From positions 2,356,001 through 2,420,000 of the forward strand of contig NZ_UGQM01000001.1 of assembly GCF_900454025.1 (NCBI RefSeq): a stretch of 64,000 bases of DNA, in the 5' to 3' direction. The notes beneath the pieces were generated by a model. It was not told the DNA's origin and made no database searches. It saw only the letters and a program-made list of their open reading frames with translations. This DNA comes from Mycolicibacterium gilvum (GTDB lineage: Bacteria; Actinomycetota; Actinomycetes; Mycobacteriales; Mycobacteriaceae). Positions 12,121-22,412 of the stretch are shown in pieces (within the stretch, counting starts at the first letter, position 1; each line of letters begins with the position of its first letter). The translations under genes were made by a program, and so were the position numbers.

Positions 12121-13671
12121 GTGACTTCTTCGGTGCTTCAGCAGGCGGACGGGGTTTCGCCCGATCGTTCGTCGTGCGACACACCGGCCCCGCGGACCTT
12201 CGAGGTCCGCACCTACGGCTGCCAGATGAACGTCCACGATTCGGAGCGGCTCTCGGGCCTGCTCGAACAGGCCGGCTACCAGCGAGCGGGTGCCGGGGTG
12301 GACGCCGACATCGTGGTGTTCAACACCTGCGCGGTGCGCGAGAACGCGGACAACAAGCTCTACGGCAATCTGAGCCACCTCGCGCCGCGCAAACAGGCCG
12401 ACCCGCAGATGCAGATCGCCGTCGGCGGGTGTCTGGCACAGAAGGACCGCGACGCGGTGCTGCGCAAGGCGCCCTGGGTCGATGTGGTCTTCGGCACCCA
12501 CAACATCGGCTCGCTGCCCACTCTGCTCGACCGGGCCCGGCACAACCGCGTCGCCCAGGTCGAAATAGCCGAATCCTTGCGGGAATTCCCGTCGGCGCTA
12601 CCCGCCAGCCGCGAATCCGCGTATGCCGCTTGGGTTTCGATCTCCGTCGGATGCAACAACACCTGCACGTTCTGCATCGTCCCGGCGCTGCGCGGTAAAG
12701 AGGTCGACCGGCGGCCGGGCGACATCCTCGCCGAGGTGCAGGCCCTCGTCGATCAGGGCGTGCTGGAAATCACGCTGCTGGGCCAGAACGTCAACGCCTA
12801 TGGGGTGTCCTTCGCCGACCCCACCGAGGCCCGCGACCGCGGCGCGTTCGCGAAACTGCTGCGCGCCTGCGGACGGATCGACGGCCTGGAGCGGGTGCGG
12901 TTCACCTCGCCGCATCCCGCCGAGTTCACCGACGACGTCATCGAGGCGATGGCCCAGACGTCCAACGTGTGCCCGACGCTGCACATGCCGCTGCAGTCGG
13001 GCTCGGACCGCATCCTGCGCGCGATGCGCCGCTCCTACCGCGCCGACCGCTACCTCGGCATCATCGACCGTGTCCGGACCGCGATTCCGCACGCGGCGAT
13101 CACCACCGACCTCATCGTCGGCTTCCCCGGCGAGACGGAGGAGGATTTCCAGGCGACCCTCGACGTCGTCGAGGCGGCCCGGTTCTCCAGCGCGTTCACG
13201 TTCCAGTACTCCAAACGACCCGGCACGCCGGCCGCCGAACTGGAGGGCCAGATCCCCAAAGCCGTTGTCTCCGAGCGTTATCAGCGTCTGATCGAGCTGC
13301 AGGAGCGGATCTCCTGGGAGGAGAACCGCGCCCAGATCGGCCGCGAGGTCGAACTGCTCGTCGCCACCGGTGAGGGACGCAAGGACGCCGCCACCGCCAG
13401 GATGTCGGGCCGCGCCCGCGACGGACGGTTGGTGCACTTCGCTCCCGGCGCGCTCGGCGCGGACATCAGGCCCGGCGACATCGTCGTGACCACCGTGACC
13501 GGCGCCGCGCCGCACCACCTGATCGCCGACGCCGGCCCGGCAGAGCATCGGCGCACCCGCGCCGGTGACGCGCATGCGCAGGGCCGCACACCGAAGACCG
13601 GGGTGGGGCTCGGCATGCCGGGGATCGGAGCCCCCGAGCCCGCCCCCGTCACGCAGGGGTGTGCGCTGTGA
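12121..13671 (+). CDS. miaB: MiaB, tRNA-2-methylthio-N6-dimethylallyladenosine synthase
   Basis: This radical-SAM methylthiotransferase adds the methylthio group to isopentenyl-A37 of tRNA, so it acts after MiaA, which is also encoded here (17430). The product has 516 residues. The N-terminal MTTase domain has Cys in TYGCQMN, NTCAV and GGCLAQ for the auxiliary 4Fe-4S cluster. The radical SAM motif is CNNTCTFC, followed by GQNVNAYG and the C-terminal TRAM domain. It starts with GTG at 12121. The C-terminal tail beyond TRAM is longer than in E. coli. The stop overlaps the next gene (GTGA). Confidence 0.97.
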   Translation: MTSSVLQQADGVSPDRSSCDTPAPRTFEVRTYGCQMNVHDSERLSGLLEQAGYQRAGAGVDADIVVFNTCAVRENADNKLYGNLSHLAPRKQADPQMQIAVGGCLAQKDRDAVLRKAPWVDVVFGTHNIGSLPTLLDRARHNRVAQVEIAESLREFPSALPASRESAYAAWVSISVGCNNTCTFCIVPALRGKEVDRRPGDILAEVQALVDQGVLEITLLGQNVNAYGVSFADPTEARDRGAFAKLLRACGRIDGLERVRFTSPHPAEFTDDVIEAMAQTSNVCPTLHMPLQSGSDRILRAMRRSYRADRYLGIIDRVRTAIPHAAITTDLIVGFPGETEEDFQATLDVVEAARFSSAFTFQYSKRPGTPAAELEGQIPKAVVSERYQRLIELQERISWEENRAQIGREVELLVATGEGRKDAATARMSGRARDGRLVHFAPGALGADIRPGDIVVTTVTGAAPHHLIADAGPAEHRRTRAGDAHAQGRTPKTGVGLGMPGIGAPEPAPVTQGCAL

Positions 13672-14255
13672 GCCCCGATCCCGGTTTCGACGACTTCAAG
13701 CGCGACATCGACGCCGCCGAGAAGCGGGTCGCGCGCGAGATCGACCCCGGGCCGCGGGCGCTGGTCATCGCGATCCTGGTGTTCGTGCTGCTGGTGACCC
13801 TGCTGCTGCCGCACACCGGCACCGCCCGGGGACTCGACGTCCTGACCGGATCGCAGGCGGCCGTCGACAACGGCGTGATCCTTCCGCACCGGGTGTTCGC
13901 GATCCTGCTGGTGGTGTTCGGCGCGGGGTTCTCGATGGTCGCGCTGCTGACCCGCCGGTGGGCACTGGCGTGGATCGCGCTGGCCGGTTCGACGGTGGCG
14001 TCGTTCCTGGGGGTGCTGGCGCTGTGGACGCGTCAGACGGCGCCGGAACCGTATCCGGGGCCGGGGTTCGGGCTCATCATCGCGTGGCTGACCGCCATCG
14101 TGCTGAGCTACCACTGGGCGCGCGTGGTGGCCACCCGGTCGGCCCTGCAACTGGCGGCCGAGGAAGATCGCCGGCGCGCCGACGCCGAAGGTCAGAACAA
14201 GGGTCTGCTGGAGACCTTCATCACCGACGATGACGGTGACGGTCCGCCGAAATAG
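13668..14255 (+). CDS. four-helix membrane protein (Rv2732c-type)
   Basis: A 195-residue membrane protein with an amphipathic N-terminal segment ([20 protein letters not shown]) and four hydrophobic stretches ([72 protein letters not shown]), then a charged cytosolic tail. It follows miaB in mycobacteria, but its function is unknown to me. The GTG at 13668 gives a GTGA overlap with the miaB stop; a GTG at 13659 is the alternative. The next gene is convergent, 9 bp away. Confidence 0.8.
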   Translation: MSPDPGFDDFKRDIDAAEKRVAREIDPGPRALVIAILVFVLLVTLLLPHTGTARGLDVLTGSQAAVDNGVILPHRVFAILLVVFGAGFSMVALLTRRWALAWIALAGSTVASFLGVLALWTRQTAPEPYPGPGFGLIIAWLTAIVLSYHWARVVATRSALQLAAEEDRRRADAEGQNKGLLETFITDDDGDGPPK

Positions 14256-14264
14256 CGTGCGCGG

Positions 14265-15680
14265 TCAGCGTTTCCGGCTCAGCGAGTCCGCGGCGGCGTC
14301 GGCCCACTGACGCCACTGCTCGGCGTTCGCGCGGGCCTTCTCGGCGTCCTTGGTCTTGCCCGCCGCCGCCGCCTTCTCGGCCTGCCGCTCGAACTGCTCG
14401 GCCCGCTCGCGGAACTGGTCGGCCCGGGCCTGGGCCTCAGGGTCGACCCCGCCGGTGGGGGCATCCCGGATCTTCTTCTCGACCGCGCGCATCCGGCGCT
14501 CCAGGTCCGCCGTGCGTTCGCGGGGCACCTTGCCGATCGCATCCCACTTGTCGCCGATCGCGCGCAGCGCCGCGCGGGCCGCGTCGACGTCGGAGGCGTC
14601 GATGCGCTCGGCCTCGGCCAGCAGCGCCTCCTTGGCTTCGGCGTTGGCGCGGAATTCCGCGTCACGCTCGGCGGTGGCCGCATTGCGGGCCGCGAAGAAC
14701 CTGTCCTGCGCGGCCTTGAAGCGCTGCCACAGCGCGTCGTCGACGTCCTTGGAGGCGCGCCCGGCGTTCTTCCACTCGGTGAGCAGATCCCGGAACAGAC
14801 CCGAGGTGGGGCCCCAGTCGGTGGAGTCGCACAGCGCCTCGGCGCGCTCACACAACGCTTCCTTGGCCTGCTTGGCACCGGCGCGCTCGCGGTCGAGTTC
14901 GGCGAAGTGGGAACCGCGGCGCCGGTTGAAGGTCTCACGCGCGGCCGAATAGCGCTTCCACAGCGCGTCGTCGACCTTGCGGTCGAGCCCGGTGATCGTC
15001 TTCCACTCGTCGAGGATCGCGCGCATGCGGTCGCCGGCGGCCTTCCACTGGGTGGCGTTGGCGGCCAGGTCCTCGGCCTCGGCGGCCAGGGCCTCCTTGC
15101 GGGCCGTGTTCGCCGCCCGCAGTTCCTCGCGCCGGGCCTTCTCCTGCTGGGTGGCGCCCTCAGCCTGCTCGACGATCGCGGCGAGCCGCGCGGCGAGCGC
15201 GTCGACGTCGCCGAGCACATGGGCCTCGGGCAGCGTGTCGGCCAGCGTCGAGGCGGCCGACTTGATCTTGCGCGCGTCGCCGGCGCCGGAGGCCAGTCGG
15301 GTCTCCAGCAGGACGACCTCGGTCTGCAGATCGTCGAATCGCCGCCCGAAGTGGGCGTACGCGGCTTCGGCGTCACCGGCCTGCCACGACCCGATGGTGC
15401 GCTCCCCGGAGGCGGTGATCAGCCACACGGTGCCGTCAGGGTCGACGCGTCCGAACCGGTGCGGATCACTGGAGGGCACCGTGTTGACGACGGGCGCCGC
15501 GGCGGGGGTGGACGGCCGCGGGACCGGGCGCGGCGCGGGGCCGGGTTTCGGTCTGGCGGCGGAGGGCTTCGGTCGCGGAGACGGTGGAGCCTCGGGGGCG
15601 GGGGCGGTGTTGTCCGCTTCCGCGGTCTGCTGGCCGGCGTCCTGCGATCCGCCCGACTCTGTGATCGTCATATCCGTCAC
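14265..15680 (-). CDS. DUF349 repeat protein
   Basis: A 471-residue soluble protein. The N-terminal about 80 residues are Pro/Ala-rich and low-complexity. A short beta segment follows ([22 protein letters not shown]), then several DUF349 repeats (recognisable by [37 protein letters not shown] and [19 protein letters not shown]), ending in a coiled coil. It corresponds by gene order to Rv2731. Function is not established. It is a single gene, convergent with the Rv2732c-type gene and divergent from the DMT transporter. Confidence 0.88.
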   Translation of the reverse strand: MTDMTITESGGSQDAGQQTAEADNTAPAPEAPPSPRPKPSAARPKPGPAPRPVPRPSTPAAAPVVNTVPSSDPHRFGRVDPDGTVWLITASGERTIGSWQAGDAEAAYAHFGRRFDDLQTEVVLLETRLASGAGDARKIKSAASTLADTLPEAHVLGDVDALAARLAAIVEQAEGATQQEKARREELRAANTARKEALAAEAEDLAANATQWKAAGDRMRAILDEWKTITGLDRKVDDALWKRYSAARETFNRRRGSHFAELDRERAGAKQAKEALCERAEALCDSTDWGPTSGLFRDLLTEWKNAGRASKDVDDALWQRFKAAQDRFFAARNAATAERDAEFRANAEAKEALLAEAERIDASDVDAARAALRAIGDKWDAIGKVPRERTADLERRMRAVEKKIRDAPTGGVDPEAQARADQFRERAEQFERQAEKAAAAGKTKDAEKARANAEQWRQWADAAADSLSRKR

Positions 15681-15848
15681 CTCATGCCCTCCGCGTGGTC
15701 ACCCACGCACGTGCCGCGCAGCGCGGCGCCGATAGCTGCTGTCCACAGCTATTGAAACAGGTCGGACGGCGCTGCGCCCACGCCTTCGCCATCGCTGATG
15801 CTTAGGCTGCCTGCACAAGCGTCACGCCGCAGACACAGGAGGCAGCCG

Positions 15849-16730
15849 ATGGGTGAAGCGGACATCGCCGTGGTGCTGGCTCTGGCCGCGGCGTTGTTCA
15901 TGGCGGTCGGCGACGTAATCCATCAGCGCTCGGCCCACGAGATCACCGACGAACCCGTCGGCCACCTCGAGCTCTTCCTGAAGCTGCTCCGGGACGGCCG
16001 GTGGTGGCTCGGCAGCGGTGTCGCGGCGATGGGGTTCGCCTGTCAGGCCGCCGCGCTGGGTCTGGGGTCGGTGCTGCTCGTGCAGGCGCTGCTGGTCTCG
16101 TCTCTGCTGTTCGCGTTGCCGCTGAGCGCACGCCTGTCGCACCGTCGCGTCACCCGCTGGGAGTGGATATGGGCGGTGCTGCTGGCCGGTGCGGTCGCGG
16201 TCATCGTCACGGTCGGCAACCCCACCGAGGGCGCCACCCGGGCCTCGCTGCAGACGTGGATCGAGGTCGCCGCGGTGCTCGGCCCCGTCCTGGTGCTGTG
16301 CCTGGTCGGGGCGCGCATGTCGTCGGGGGCGATGAGCGCGGTGCTGACGGGCGTCGTCTCGGGTGCGCTGTGGGGGGTGTTCGCCGTGCTGACCAAGACG
16401 GTGGTGCACCGCCTCGACGTCACGAGCCTCGCGGGTGTCGTCGAGCTGCTCTCGACGCCGGAGCTGTACGCGTGGGCGGTGGTCGGGATCCTCGGCACGT
16501 CCACCCAGCAGGCCGCGTTCCGCGCGGGCTCGCTGACCGCGTCCCTGCCGACGATGACCGTCACCGAACCGCTGGTGGGCTGCGCGCTGGGCGTCGTGGT
16601 GCTCGGCGAGACCATGCGACCCGGCGAGACCGGCTGGGTCCTGCTGATCGCCGCCGCGGTGACCGTGGTGGTCGCCACCGCGGCGCTGGCGCGCGGGGAG
16701 GCGACCGACCTGGAACCGGCGACCGTGTGA
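15849..16730 (+). CDS. DMT-superfamily (EamA-like) transporter
   Basis: A 293-residue membrane protein with nine to ten hydrophobic helices in two halves, as in drug/metabolite transporters (LALAAALFMAVGDVIHQRSA at the start; LLIAAAVTVVVATAALA at the end). The ATG at 15849 is preceded by AGGAGG (15838-15843). It corresponds by gene order to a DMT protein near miaA in mycobacteria. The substrate is not predictable. It is likely first in a run with the dioxygenase-like gene, miaA and dapF. Confidence 0.83.
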   Translation: MGEADIAVVLALAAALFMAVGDVIHQRSAHEITDEPVGHLELFLKLLRDGRWWLGSGVAAMGFACQAAALGLGSVLLVQALLVSSLLFALPLSARLSHRRVTRWEWIWAVLLAGAVAVIVTVGNPTEGATRASLQTWIEVAAVLGPVLVLCLVGARMSSGAMSAVLTGVVSGALWGVFAVLTKTVVHRLDVTSLAGVVELLSTPELYAWAVVGILGTSTQQAAFRAGSLTASLPTMTVTEPLVGCALGVVVLGETMRPGETGWVLLIAAAVTVVVATAALARGEATDLEPATV

Positions 16731-16743
16731 TTGATTGGTTCCC

Positions 16744-17433
16744 GTGCTGAGCGCCCTCGCGATCGTCCCGTCGGCGCCGGTGATGGTCCCCGAACTGGCC
16801 TCCGGCGCGGCCGCCGAGACCGCGGACCTGCGCGCCGCCGCACTCGAGGCCGTGCGGGGATTGCCGGCGCGCTGGATCGCGATCGGCGTGGCAGAGCAGG
16901 ACGGCGTCTACGGTCCGGACCGCGCCGGCACGTTCGGCGGCTACGGCGTCGACATCCGCGTCGCGCTGTCACCGGAGGCCACGACATCCGCGCCGACGGC
17001 ACTGCCGCTGTGCGCGCTGATCTGCGGGTGGCTGCGCGGTCAGGCCCGCCCGGACGCAAGGGTGGAGACGCGCGCCTACCGCGCCGAGCACGCGGGCCCC
17101 GTGGCTCTGGGATTCGGTGCGCGTCTGCGCGAGCAGATCGACGCCGACGCCGCTGACATCGGCGTCGTCATCGTCGCCGACGGCGCCAACACGCTGACCC
17201 CGGCGGCGCCGGGCGGCTACGACGAGGACTCGCCGGCGGTGCAGTCCGCCCTCGACGACGCGCTGGCGGCCGGCGACTGTGCGGCGCTGACGCGACTACC
17301 CTCCGGGGTCCTCGGGCGGGTGGGCTACCAGGTGCTGGCCGGCCTCGCGGGCACCGGACCGCGAACCGCCGCGGAGCTCTACCGGGGAGCCCCGTACGGC
17401 GTCGGCTATTACGCCGGCGTCTGGACGCCGTGA
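16744..17433 (+). CDS. class III extradiol dioxygenase-like protein (Rv2728c-type)
   Basis: A 229-residue soluble protein. It starts [17 protein letters not shown] and contains [11 protein letters not shown] and a C-terminal GVGYYAGVW motif, which resemble the LigB-like fold. The metal-binding histidines of true extradiol dioxygenases are not evident, so an enzymatic role is doubtful. The GTG at 16744 is chosen (TTG at 16735 is the alternative). Its stop overlaps the miaA start by 4 bp (GTGA). This gene precedes miaA in M. tuberculosis as well, by known order. Confidence 0.75.
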   Translation: MLSALAIVPSAPVMVPELASGAAAETADLRAAALEAVRGLPARWIAIGVAEQDGVYGPDRAGTFGGYGVDIRVALSPEATTSAPTALPLCALICGWLRGQARPDARVETRAYRAEHAGPVALGFGARLREQIDADAADIGVVIVADGANTLTPAAPGGYDEDSPAVQSALDDALAAGDCAALTRLPSGVLGRVGYQVLAGLAGTGPRTAAELYRGAPYGVGYYAGVWTP

Positions 17434-18380
17434 CCGCGGTGCGCCCGCTGGCCGTGGTCGGACCCACCGGGACCGGCAAGTCGGATCTCGCATTGGGGAT
17501 CGCCGAGGCGCTGAGCGGCGAGATCGCGGTCGAGGTGGTCAACGCCGACGCGATGCAGCTCTACCGGGGCATGGACATCGGCACCGCGAAACTCACCGTC
17601 GACGAGCGCCGCGGGGTGCCCCACCACCAACTCGACGTCCTGGAGGTCACCGAGACCGCGACGGTCGCGCGCTACCAGCAGGCAGCGGCCGCCGACGTCG
17701 ACGCGATCGCGGCGCGTGGTGCGCTGCCGGTGATCGTGGGTGGCTCGATGCTCTATGTGCAGTCCCTGCTCGACGAGTGGTCGTTTCCCGCCACCGACCC
17801 GCAGGTGCGGGCCCGGTGGGAGACGCGTCTCGCCGAGGTCGGCGTCGCGGCACTGCATCGTGAGCTCGCCGCCGTCGACGCCGCCGCCGCGGCCTCGATC
17901 CTGCCCACCGACGGACGGCGCATCGTGCGCGCGCTGGAGGTCGTCGAGCTGACCGGCCGGCCGTTCGCCGCGTCGGCACCCACCATCGGCGCACCGAGAT
18001 GGAACACCGCCATCGTCGGGCTGGACTGGGAGACAACGGTTCTCGACGAACGCTTGCGGCGGCGCACCGACACGATGTTCGAGCGTGGACTCGTCGAGGA
18101 GGTCCGTGGGCTGATAGGCCGGGGCCTGCGCGACGGCGTCACCGCGGCACGCGCGCTGGGATACGCGCAGGTACTCGCCGATCTCGACGCCGGCGGTGAC
18201 GGCGAGGCGGCGCGCGAACCGACGTTCGTCGGCACCCGGCGCTACGTGCGCAGACAGCGGTCCTGGTTCCGGCGCGACCACCGCATCACCTGGCTCGACG
18301 GTGCGGCGCCGGGGAACGTCGACGCGGTGCTGCGCCTCTGGAGGCAACGGCGGGCAGGAGCGCCGCGACCGGCGGATTGA
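17430..18380 (+). CDS. miaA: MiaA, tRNA dimethylallyltransferase
   Basis: MiaA transfers a dimethylallyl group to A37 of tRNAs reading UNN codons, providing the substrate for MiaB. The 316-residue product has P-loop [11 protein letters not shown], the catalytic segment [29 protein letters not shown] and the tRNA-contact region [14 protein letters not shown]. The GTG start at 17430 overlaps the upstream stop (GTGA). dapF starts 16 bp downstream. Confidence 0.97.
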   Translation: MTAVRPLAVVGPTGTGKSDLALGIAEALSGEIAVEVVNADAMQLYRGMDIGTAKLTVDERRGVPHHQLDVLEVTETATVARYQQAAAADVDAIAARGALPVIVGGSMLYVQSLLDEWSFPATDPQVRARWETRLAEVGVAALHRELAAVDAAAAASILPTDGRRIVRALEVVELTGRPFAASAPTIGAPRWNTAIVGLDWETTVLDERLRRRTDTMFERGLVEEVRGLIGRGLRDGVTAARALGYAQVLADLDAGGDGEAAREPTFVGTRRYVRRQRSWFRRDHRITWLDGAAPGNVDAVLRLWRQRRAGAPRPAD

Positions 18381-18396
18381 CGGATATCCTGACCTG

Positions 18397-19266
18397 GTGA
18401 AGTTCGCCAAAGGGCACGGGACGCAGAACGACTTCGTGCTGCTGCCCGACCTGAACGCGCAGTATTCGCTCACCGCCCGCGCGGTGACGGCGCTGTGCGA
18501 CCGCCGACGCGGGCTGGGCGCCGACGGACTGCTGCGGGTCACCACCGCGGGCGCCGCGCTGGCCGCCGGCGTGTTCGACCGGCTCCCCGAGGGCGTCGCC
18601 GAGGACGACTGGTTCATGGACTACCGCAACGCCGACGGCTCGATCGCCGAGATGTGCGGCAACGGTGTGCGGGTGTTCGCGCACTACCTGCGCGCCGGCG
18701 GATTGGAACACCGCAGCGAGTTCGTCGTCGGCTCGCTGGCCGGCCCCCGGCCGGTCGTGCTGCACGAGGCCGACGACACCACCGCCGACGTCACCGTCGA
18801 GATGGGCAAGGCCGTCCGGTGCGGGACGGGAACCGCCACCGTCGGCGGACGGAGGTTCTCCGGGCTGGCGGTGGACGTCGGCAACCCGCACCTGGCCTGC
18901 GTCGACGAGGAGCTGACCGACGCCGGCCTGGCCTCCCTCGACGTCGCGTCTCCCGTGGCGTTCGACTCCACGCAGTTCCCGCACGGCGTCAACGTCGAGA
19001 TCCTGACGGCGCCGCGCGACGGCGCGGTGGCGATGCGGGTCCACGAACGCGGCGTGGGGGAGACCCGCTCCTGCGGCACCGGCACCGTCGCGGCCGCGGT
19101 CGCGGCCCTCGACCACGAGGGCGCTCACACGGGCACGCTGCGGGTCCGCATCCCCGGCGGCGAGGTCTGCGTCACCGTCACCGACACTGACAGTTATCTG
19201 CGCGGGCCCTCGGTGCTGCTCGCGCACGGTGAGCTCGCCGAACAGTGGTGGGCGGCCCAGCATTGA
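18397..19266 (+). CDS. dapF: DapF, diaminopimelate epimerase
   Basis: DapF interconverts LL- and meso-diaminopimelate, the last step before peptidoglycan and lysine branch. The 289-residue product starts [18 protein letters not shown] (GTG at 18397). It has both catalytic cysteines, in [10 protein letters not shown] and [10 protein letters not shown], and the substrate-binding GNPH. It is part of the run miaA-dapF-hflX. Confidence 0.97.
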   Translation: MKFAKGHGTQNDFVLLPDLNAQYSLTARAVTALCDRRRGLGADGLLRVTTAGAALAAGVFDRLPEGVAEDDWFMDYRNADGSIAEMCGNGVRVFAHYLRAGGLEHRSEFVVGSLAGPRPVVLHEADDTTADVTVEMGKAVRCGTGTATVGGRRFSGLAVDVGNPHLACVDEELTDAGLASLDVASPVAFDSTQFPHGVNVEILTAPRDGAVAMRVHERGVGETRSCGTGTVAAAVAALDHEGAHTGTLRVRIPGGEVCVTVTDTDSYLRGPSVLLAHGELAEQWWAAQH

Positions 19267-19324
19267 CCGCACTCCGAGCGACGCCGAGGAATCGCCGGCG
19301 CTGCCGGCGCGTTAAACGAGGTGC

Positions 19325-20773
19325 ATGAGAAGTGACATTCGTGCGAATCTTGATTCGCCTATGACGTATCCCGAATTTCCCCACGAGACACCCAGCGTCG
19401 GTGAACTCGCACTGGAGGACCGCACCGCGCTGCGCCGCGTCGCCGGACTGTCCACCGAACTCGCCGATATCTCCGAAGTCGAATACCGCAAACTTCGCCT
19501 CGAACGTGTCGTGCTCGTCGGCGTGTGGACCGACGGTAGTGCCGCCGACGCCGACGCCAGCCTGGCCGAGCTCGCGGCCCTCGCCGAGACCGCCGGTTCC
19601 GAGGTGCTCGAAGGTCTGATCCAGCGCCGCGACAAGCCCGACCCCTCGACCTACATCGGTTCGGGCAAGGCCCTCGAACTGCGTGACATCGTGGTGGCGA
19701 CCGGCGCGGACACCGTCATCTGCGACGGCGAGCTCAGCCCGGCGCAGCTCAACGCGCTGGAAAAAGTGGTCAAGGTCAAGGTGATCGACCGGACCGCGCT
19801 GATCCTCGACATCTTCGCCCAACACGCCACCAGCCGCGAAGGCAAGGCGCAGGTCTCGCTGGCGCAGATGGAGTACATGCTGCCCAGGCTGCGCGGCTGG
19901 GGCGAGTCCATGTCCCGTCAGGCCGGTGGCCGCGCCGGCGGCGCCGGCGGCGGAGTCGGCACCCGCGGACCCGGTGAGACGAAGATCGAAACCGACCGTC
20001 GTCGCATCCGCGAGCGGATGTCGAAGCTGCGCCGCGAGATTCGCGACATGAAGCAGGTGCGTGACAGCCAGCGCAGCCGGCGGCTGGCCAATGACGTGCC
20101 CTCGGTCGCGATCGTCGGATACACCAACGCCGGCAAGTCCAGCTTGCTCAACGCGCTCACCGGCGCCGGTGTGCTGGTCGAGAACGCGTTGTTCGCCACA
20201 CTCGAACCCACCACGCGCCGTGGCGAACTCAGCGACGGACGGGAATTCGTTCTGACCGACACGGTCGGATTCGTCCGTCATCTGCCGACCCAGCTGGTCG
20301 AGGCGTTCCGGTCGACACTCGAAGAGGTCGTCGACGCCGAACTGCTCCTGCACGTGGTCGACGGTTCCGACGCCAATCCGCTGGCCCAGATCAACGCGGT
20401 GCGCACGGTCGTCAACGAAGTCGTCGCCGAGACGGATGCGACCGCACCACCGGAGTTGTTGGTGGTCAACAAGATCGACGCCGCCGACGGCCTGGTGCTG
20501 GCGCAGCTACGGCAGGCGCTGCCCGGGGCGGTCTTCGTATCCGCGCGCACCGGTGAAGGTCTCGATCGCCTCCAGGCGCGGCTGGCCGAGATGATCGCGC
20601 CCCGCGACACTGTGGTCGACGTCACGATTCCGTACAGCAGAGGCGATCTCGTCAACCGGGTTCACGCGGAGGGCCGCGTCGACGCGGTCGAGCACATCGA
20701 AGCGGGCACGCGCCTCAAAGCCCGGGTGCCGATCGCCCTCGCGGCCGCTCTGTCCGAATTCGCCTCGTTCTGA
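19325..20773 (+). CDS. hflX: HflX ribosome-associated GTPase
   Basis: HflX binds 50S ribosomes and rescues or splits stalled ones; in mycobacteria it has been linked to hypoxia and antibiotic tolerance. The 482-residue product has an N-terminal HflX domain (YIGSGKALELRDIV), a Gly-rich linker (AGGRAGGAGGGVGTRGPGE), a coiled helix pair and a G domain with GYTNAGKSS, DTVGFVRHLP and NKID, then a C-terminal domain. The start at 19325 or the ATG at 19361 is possible. A 58-bp gap follows dapF. Confidence 0.96.
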   Translation: MRSDIRANLDSPMTYPEFPHETPSVGELALEDRTALRRVAGLSTELADISEVEYRKLRLERVVLVGVWTDGSAADADASLAELAALAETAGSEVLEGLIQRRDKPDPSTYIGSGKALELRDIVVATGADTVICDGELSPAQLNALEKVVKVKVIDRTALILDIFAQHATSREGKAQVSLAQMEYMLPRLRGWGESMSRQAGGRAGGAGGGVGTRGPGETKIETDRRRIRERMSKLRREIRDMKQVRDSQRSRRLANDVPSVAIVGYTNAGKSSLLNALTGAGVLVENALFATLEPTTRRGELSDGREFVLTDTVGFVRHLPTQLVEAFRSTLEEVVDAELLLHVVDGSDANPLAQINAVRTVVNEVVAETDATAPPELLVVNKIDAADGLVLAQLRQALPGAVFVSARTGEGLDRLQARLAEMIAPRDTVVDVTIPYSRGDLVNRVHAEGRVDAVEHIEAGTRLKARVPIALAAALSEFASF

Positions 20774-21005
20774 CCTGGCCGAATGCGGTTCCGGGACGCC
20801 GGTCCGGTACAGTCGGATCCGACGTCGGCTGCGGAGACCAGAGTTGGTCACCGCTTCGGACATCGTCGACACTGACAGCCGACTTCCATCTGCTCTTGCG
20901 TGGCGACACCGCCACCCACTGTGTGCACACTCCCGCTCAACGGTCATCCGTCGCGGCTGCCGGGCACACGCTGCCCGACAAGGCCCAAACGACAGGAAAT
21001 CCGTA
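20774..21005 (+). other. Long untranslated leader of the DEAD-box helicase gene
   Basis: 232 bp between the hflX stop and the helicase start. The last part is open in the helicase frame from a GTG at 20844, but the encoded segment is not RhlE-like, and the helicase proper begins at 21006. I read it as promoter plus a long 5' leader, as is common for cold- or translation-responsive DEAD-box helicase genes. No hairpin was worked out in detail. Confidence 0.45.
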
Positions 21006-22412
21006 ATGACTGCACCTACTTTCGCCGATCTCGGCGTGCCCGCACCGCTGGTGAAGGCGCTGGCCGAGCGCGGCATCGCCGAACCGTTCCCGATCCAGGC
21101 CGCCACCCTGCCCGACTCGCTCGCCGGGCGTGACGTGCTGGGTCGCGGAAAGACCGGCAGCGGAAAGACTCTCGCCTTCTCCATCCCGCTGGTGGCGGCG
21201 CTGACCGGTATCCGACGCCAGGCGTCGCGTCCGTCGGGTCTGGTGCTGGCGCCGACCCGGGAGCTGGCCACGCAGATCACCGCGGCCCTGGAGCCGATGG
21301 CCACCGCCGCCGGACTGCGGGTCACCACCATCTACGGCGGCGTCTCGCAGGGCCGGCAGGTCTCCGCACTGCGCGGCGGGATCGACATCGTCGTCGCCTG
21401 CCCCGGTCGTCTCGAAGATCTGATGCAGCAGAAGGTGATCAGCCTCGACAACGTCACGGTCACCGTGCTCGACGAGGCCGACCACATGGCCGATCTGGGC
21501 TTCCTGCCCGGGGTCACCCGCATCCTGGCGGCGACGCCCCGCGGTGGGCAGCGCCTGCTGTTCTCGGCGACGCTGGACAACGGCGTCGACAAGCTCGTCC
21601 AGCGCTTCCTCGACAACCCGGTGCTGCACTCGGTCAACGAGGCCGCCGAGGCGCCCGCGCAGATGACCCACCACGTGTTCCACGTCGGCGGCGTGCAGGA
21701 GAAGAAGGATCTGGTGCACCAGCTCGCCTCGGGCACCGGACGGCGGATTTTGTTCATGCGCACCAAGCATCAGGCCCGCAAGCTCGCCAAGCAGCTCACC
21801 GAATCCGGTGTGCCCTCGGTGGACCTGCACGGCAACCTGTCCCAGCCCGCCCGCGAGCGCAACCTCGCCGCATTCTCCAGTGGTGAGGCCCGGGTGCTGG
21901 TCGCCACGGACATCGCCGCCCGTGGCGTGCACGTCGACGACGTCGAGCTGGTCGTCCACGTCGACCCGCCGATGGAACACAAGGCCTACCTGCACCGGTC
22001 GGGGCGCACCGCGCGTGCCGGCAGTGACGGCGACGTCGTGACCGTCGTGCTGCCCGAGCAGCGCAGGGACACCCAGCAGCTGTTGCGCAAGGCGGGCATC
22101 ACCGTGCGTCCCCGCGACGTGCACGCGAAGTCCTCCGAGGTGCAGGCGCTCGTCGGCGAGATCGCCCCGCTGCGTGCCCCCGCTCCCGTCGCGCAACCCG
22201 CTGCCAAGAAGCCGGATCACGGACGCGGTTCCCGCAACGGCGGGTCCGGCGGCCACGGTAGGTCAGGTGGCGAGCACCAGCGTCGCGGTGGCGGTGGTGG
22301 CCGCGGGCGTGACGGGCAGGGCGGCGGGTCGTCGTCCACCTCGCGTGGTCCGCGGCGCCGTGGGCAGCGTCCGGCAGGTCAGTCTCAGCGCGGTGTGAAC
22401 ACCGGAGGCTGA
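21006..22412 (+). CDS. DEAD-box RNA helicase (RhlE-like)
   Basis: A 468-residue ATP-dependent RNA helicase. The Q motif region is FADLGVPAPLVKALAERG...PFPIQ; motif I is a variant GKTGSGKT (preceded by GRGK instead of the usual AQTG). Motif II is VLDEADHM, motif III FSATL, motif V VATDIAARGVHVDDVELV and motif VI HRSGRTARAG. The C-terminal 60 residues are a Gly/Arg-rich RNA-binding tail. The ATG at 21006 starts at the family N-terminus. Its 3' end overlaps the convergent molybdenum enzyme gene by 28 bp. Confidence 0.93.
   Translation: MTAPTFADLGVPAPLVKALAERGIAEPFPIQAATLPDSLAGRDVLGRGKTGSGKTLAFSIPLVAALTGIRRQASRPSGLVLAPTRELATQITAALEPMATAAGLRVTTIYGGVSQGRQVSALRGGIDIVVACPGRLEDLMQQKVISLDNVTVTVLDEADHMADLGFLPGVTRILAATPRGGQRLLFSATLDNGVDKLVQRFLDNPVLHSVNEAAEAPAQMTHHVFHVGGVQEKKDLVHQLASGTGRRILFMRTKHQARKLAKQLTESGVPSVDLHGNLSQPARERNLAAFSSGEARVLVATDIAARGVHVDDVELVVHVDPPMEHKAYLHRSGRTARAGSDGDVVTVVLPEQRRDTQQLLRKAGITVRPRDVHAKSSEVQALVGEIAPLRAPAPVAQPAAKKPDHGRGSRNGGSGGHGRSGGEHQRRGGGGGRGRDGQGGGSSSTSRGPRRRGQRPAGQSQRGVNTGG

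Noticed and set aside
20844..21005. N-terminal extension of the DEAD-box helicase from a GTG at 20844
   Set aside because: The segment has no helicase similarity and the region fits a leader; the ATG at 21006 begins at the Q-motif region.
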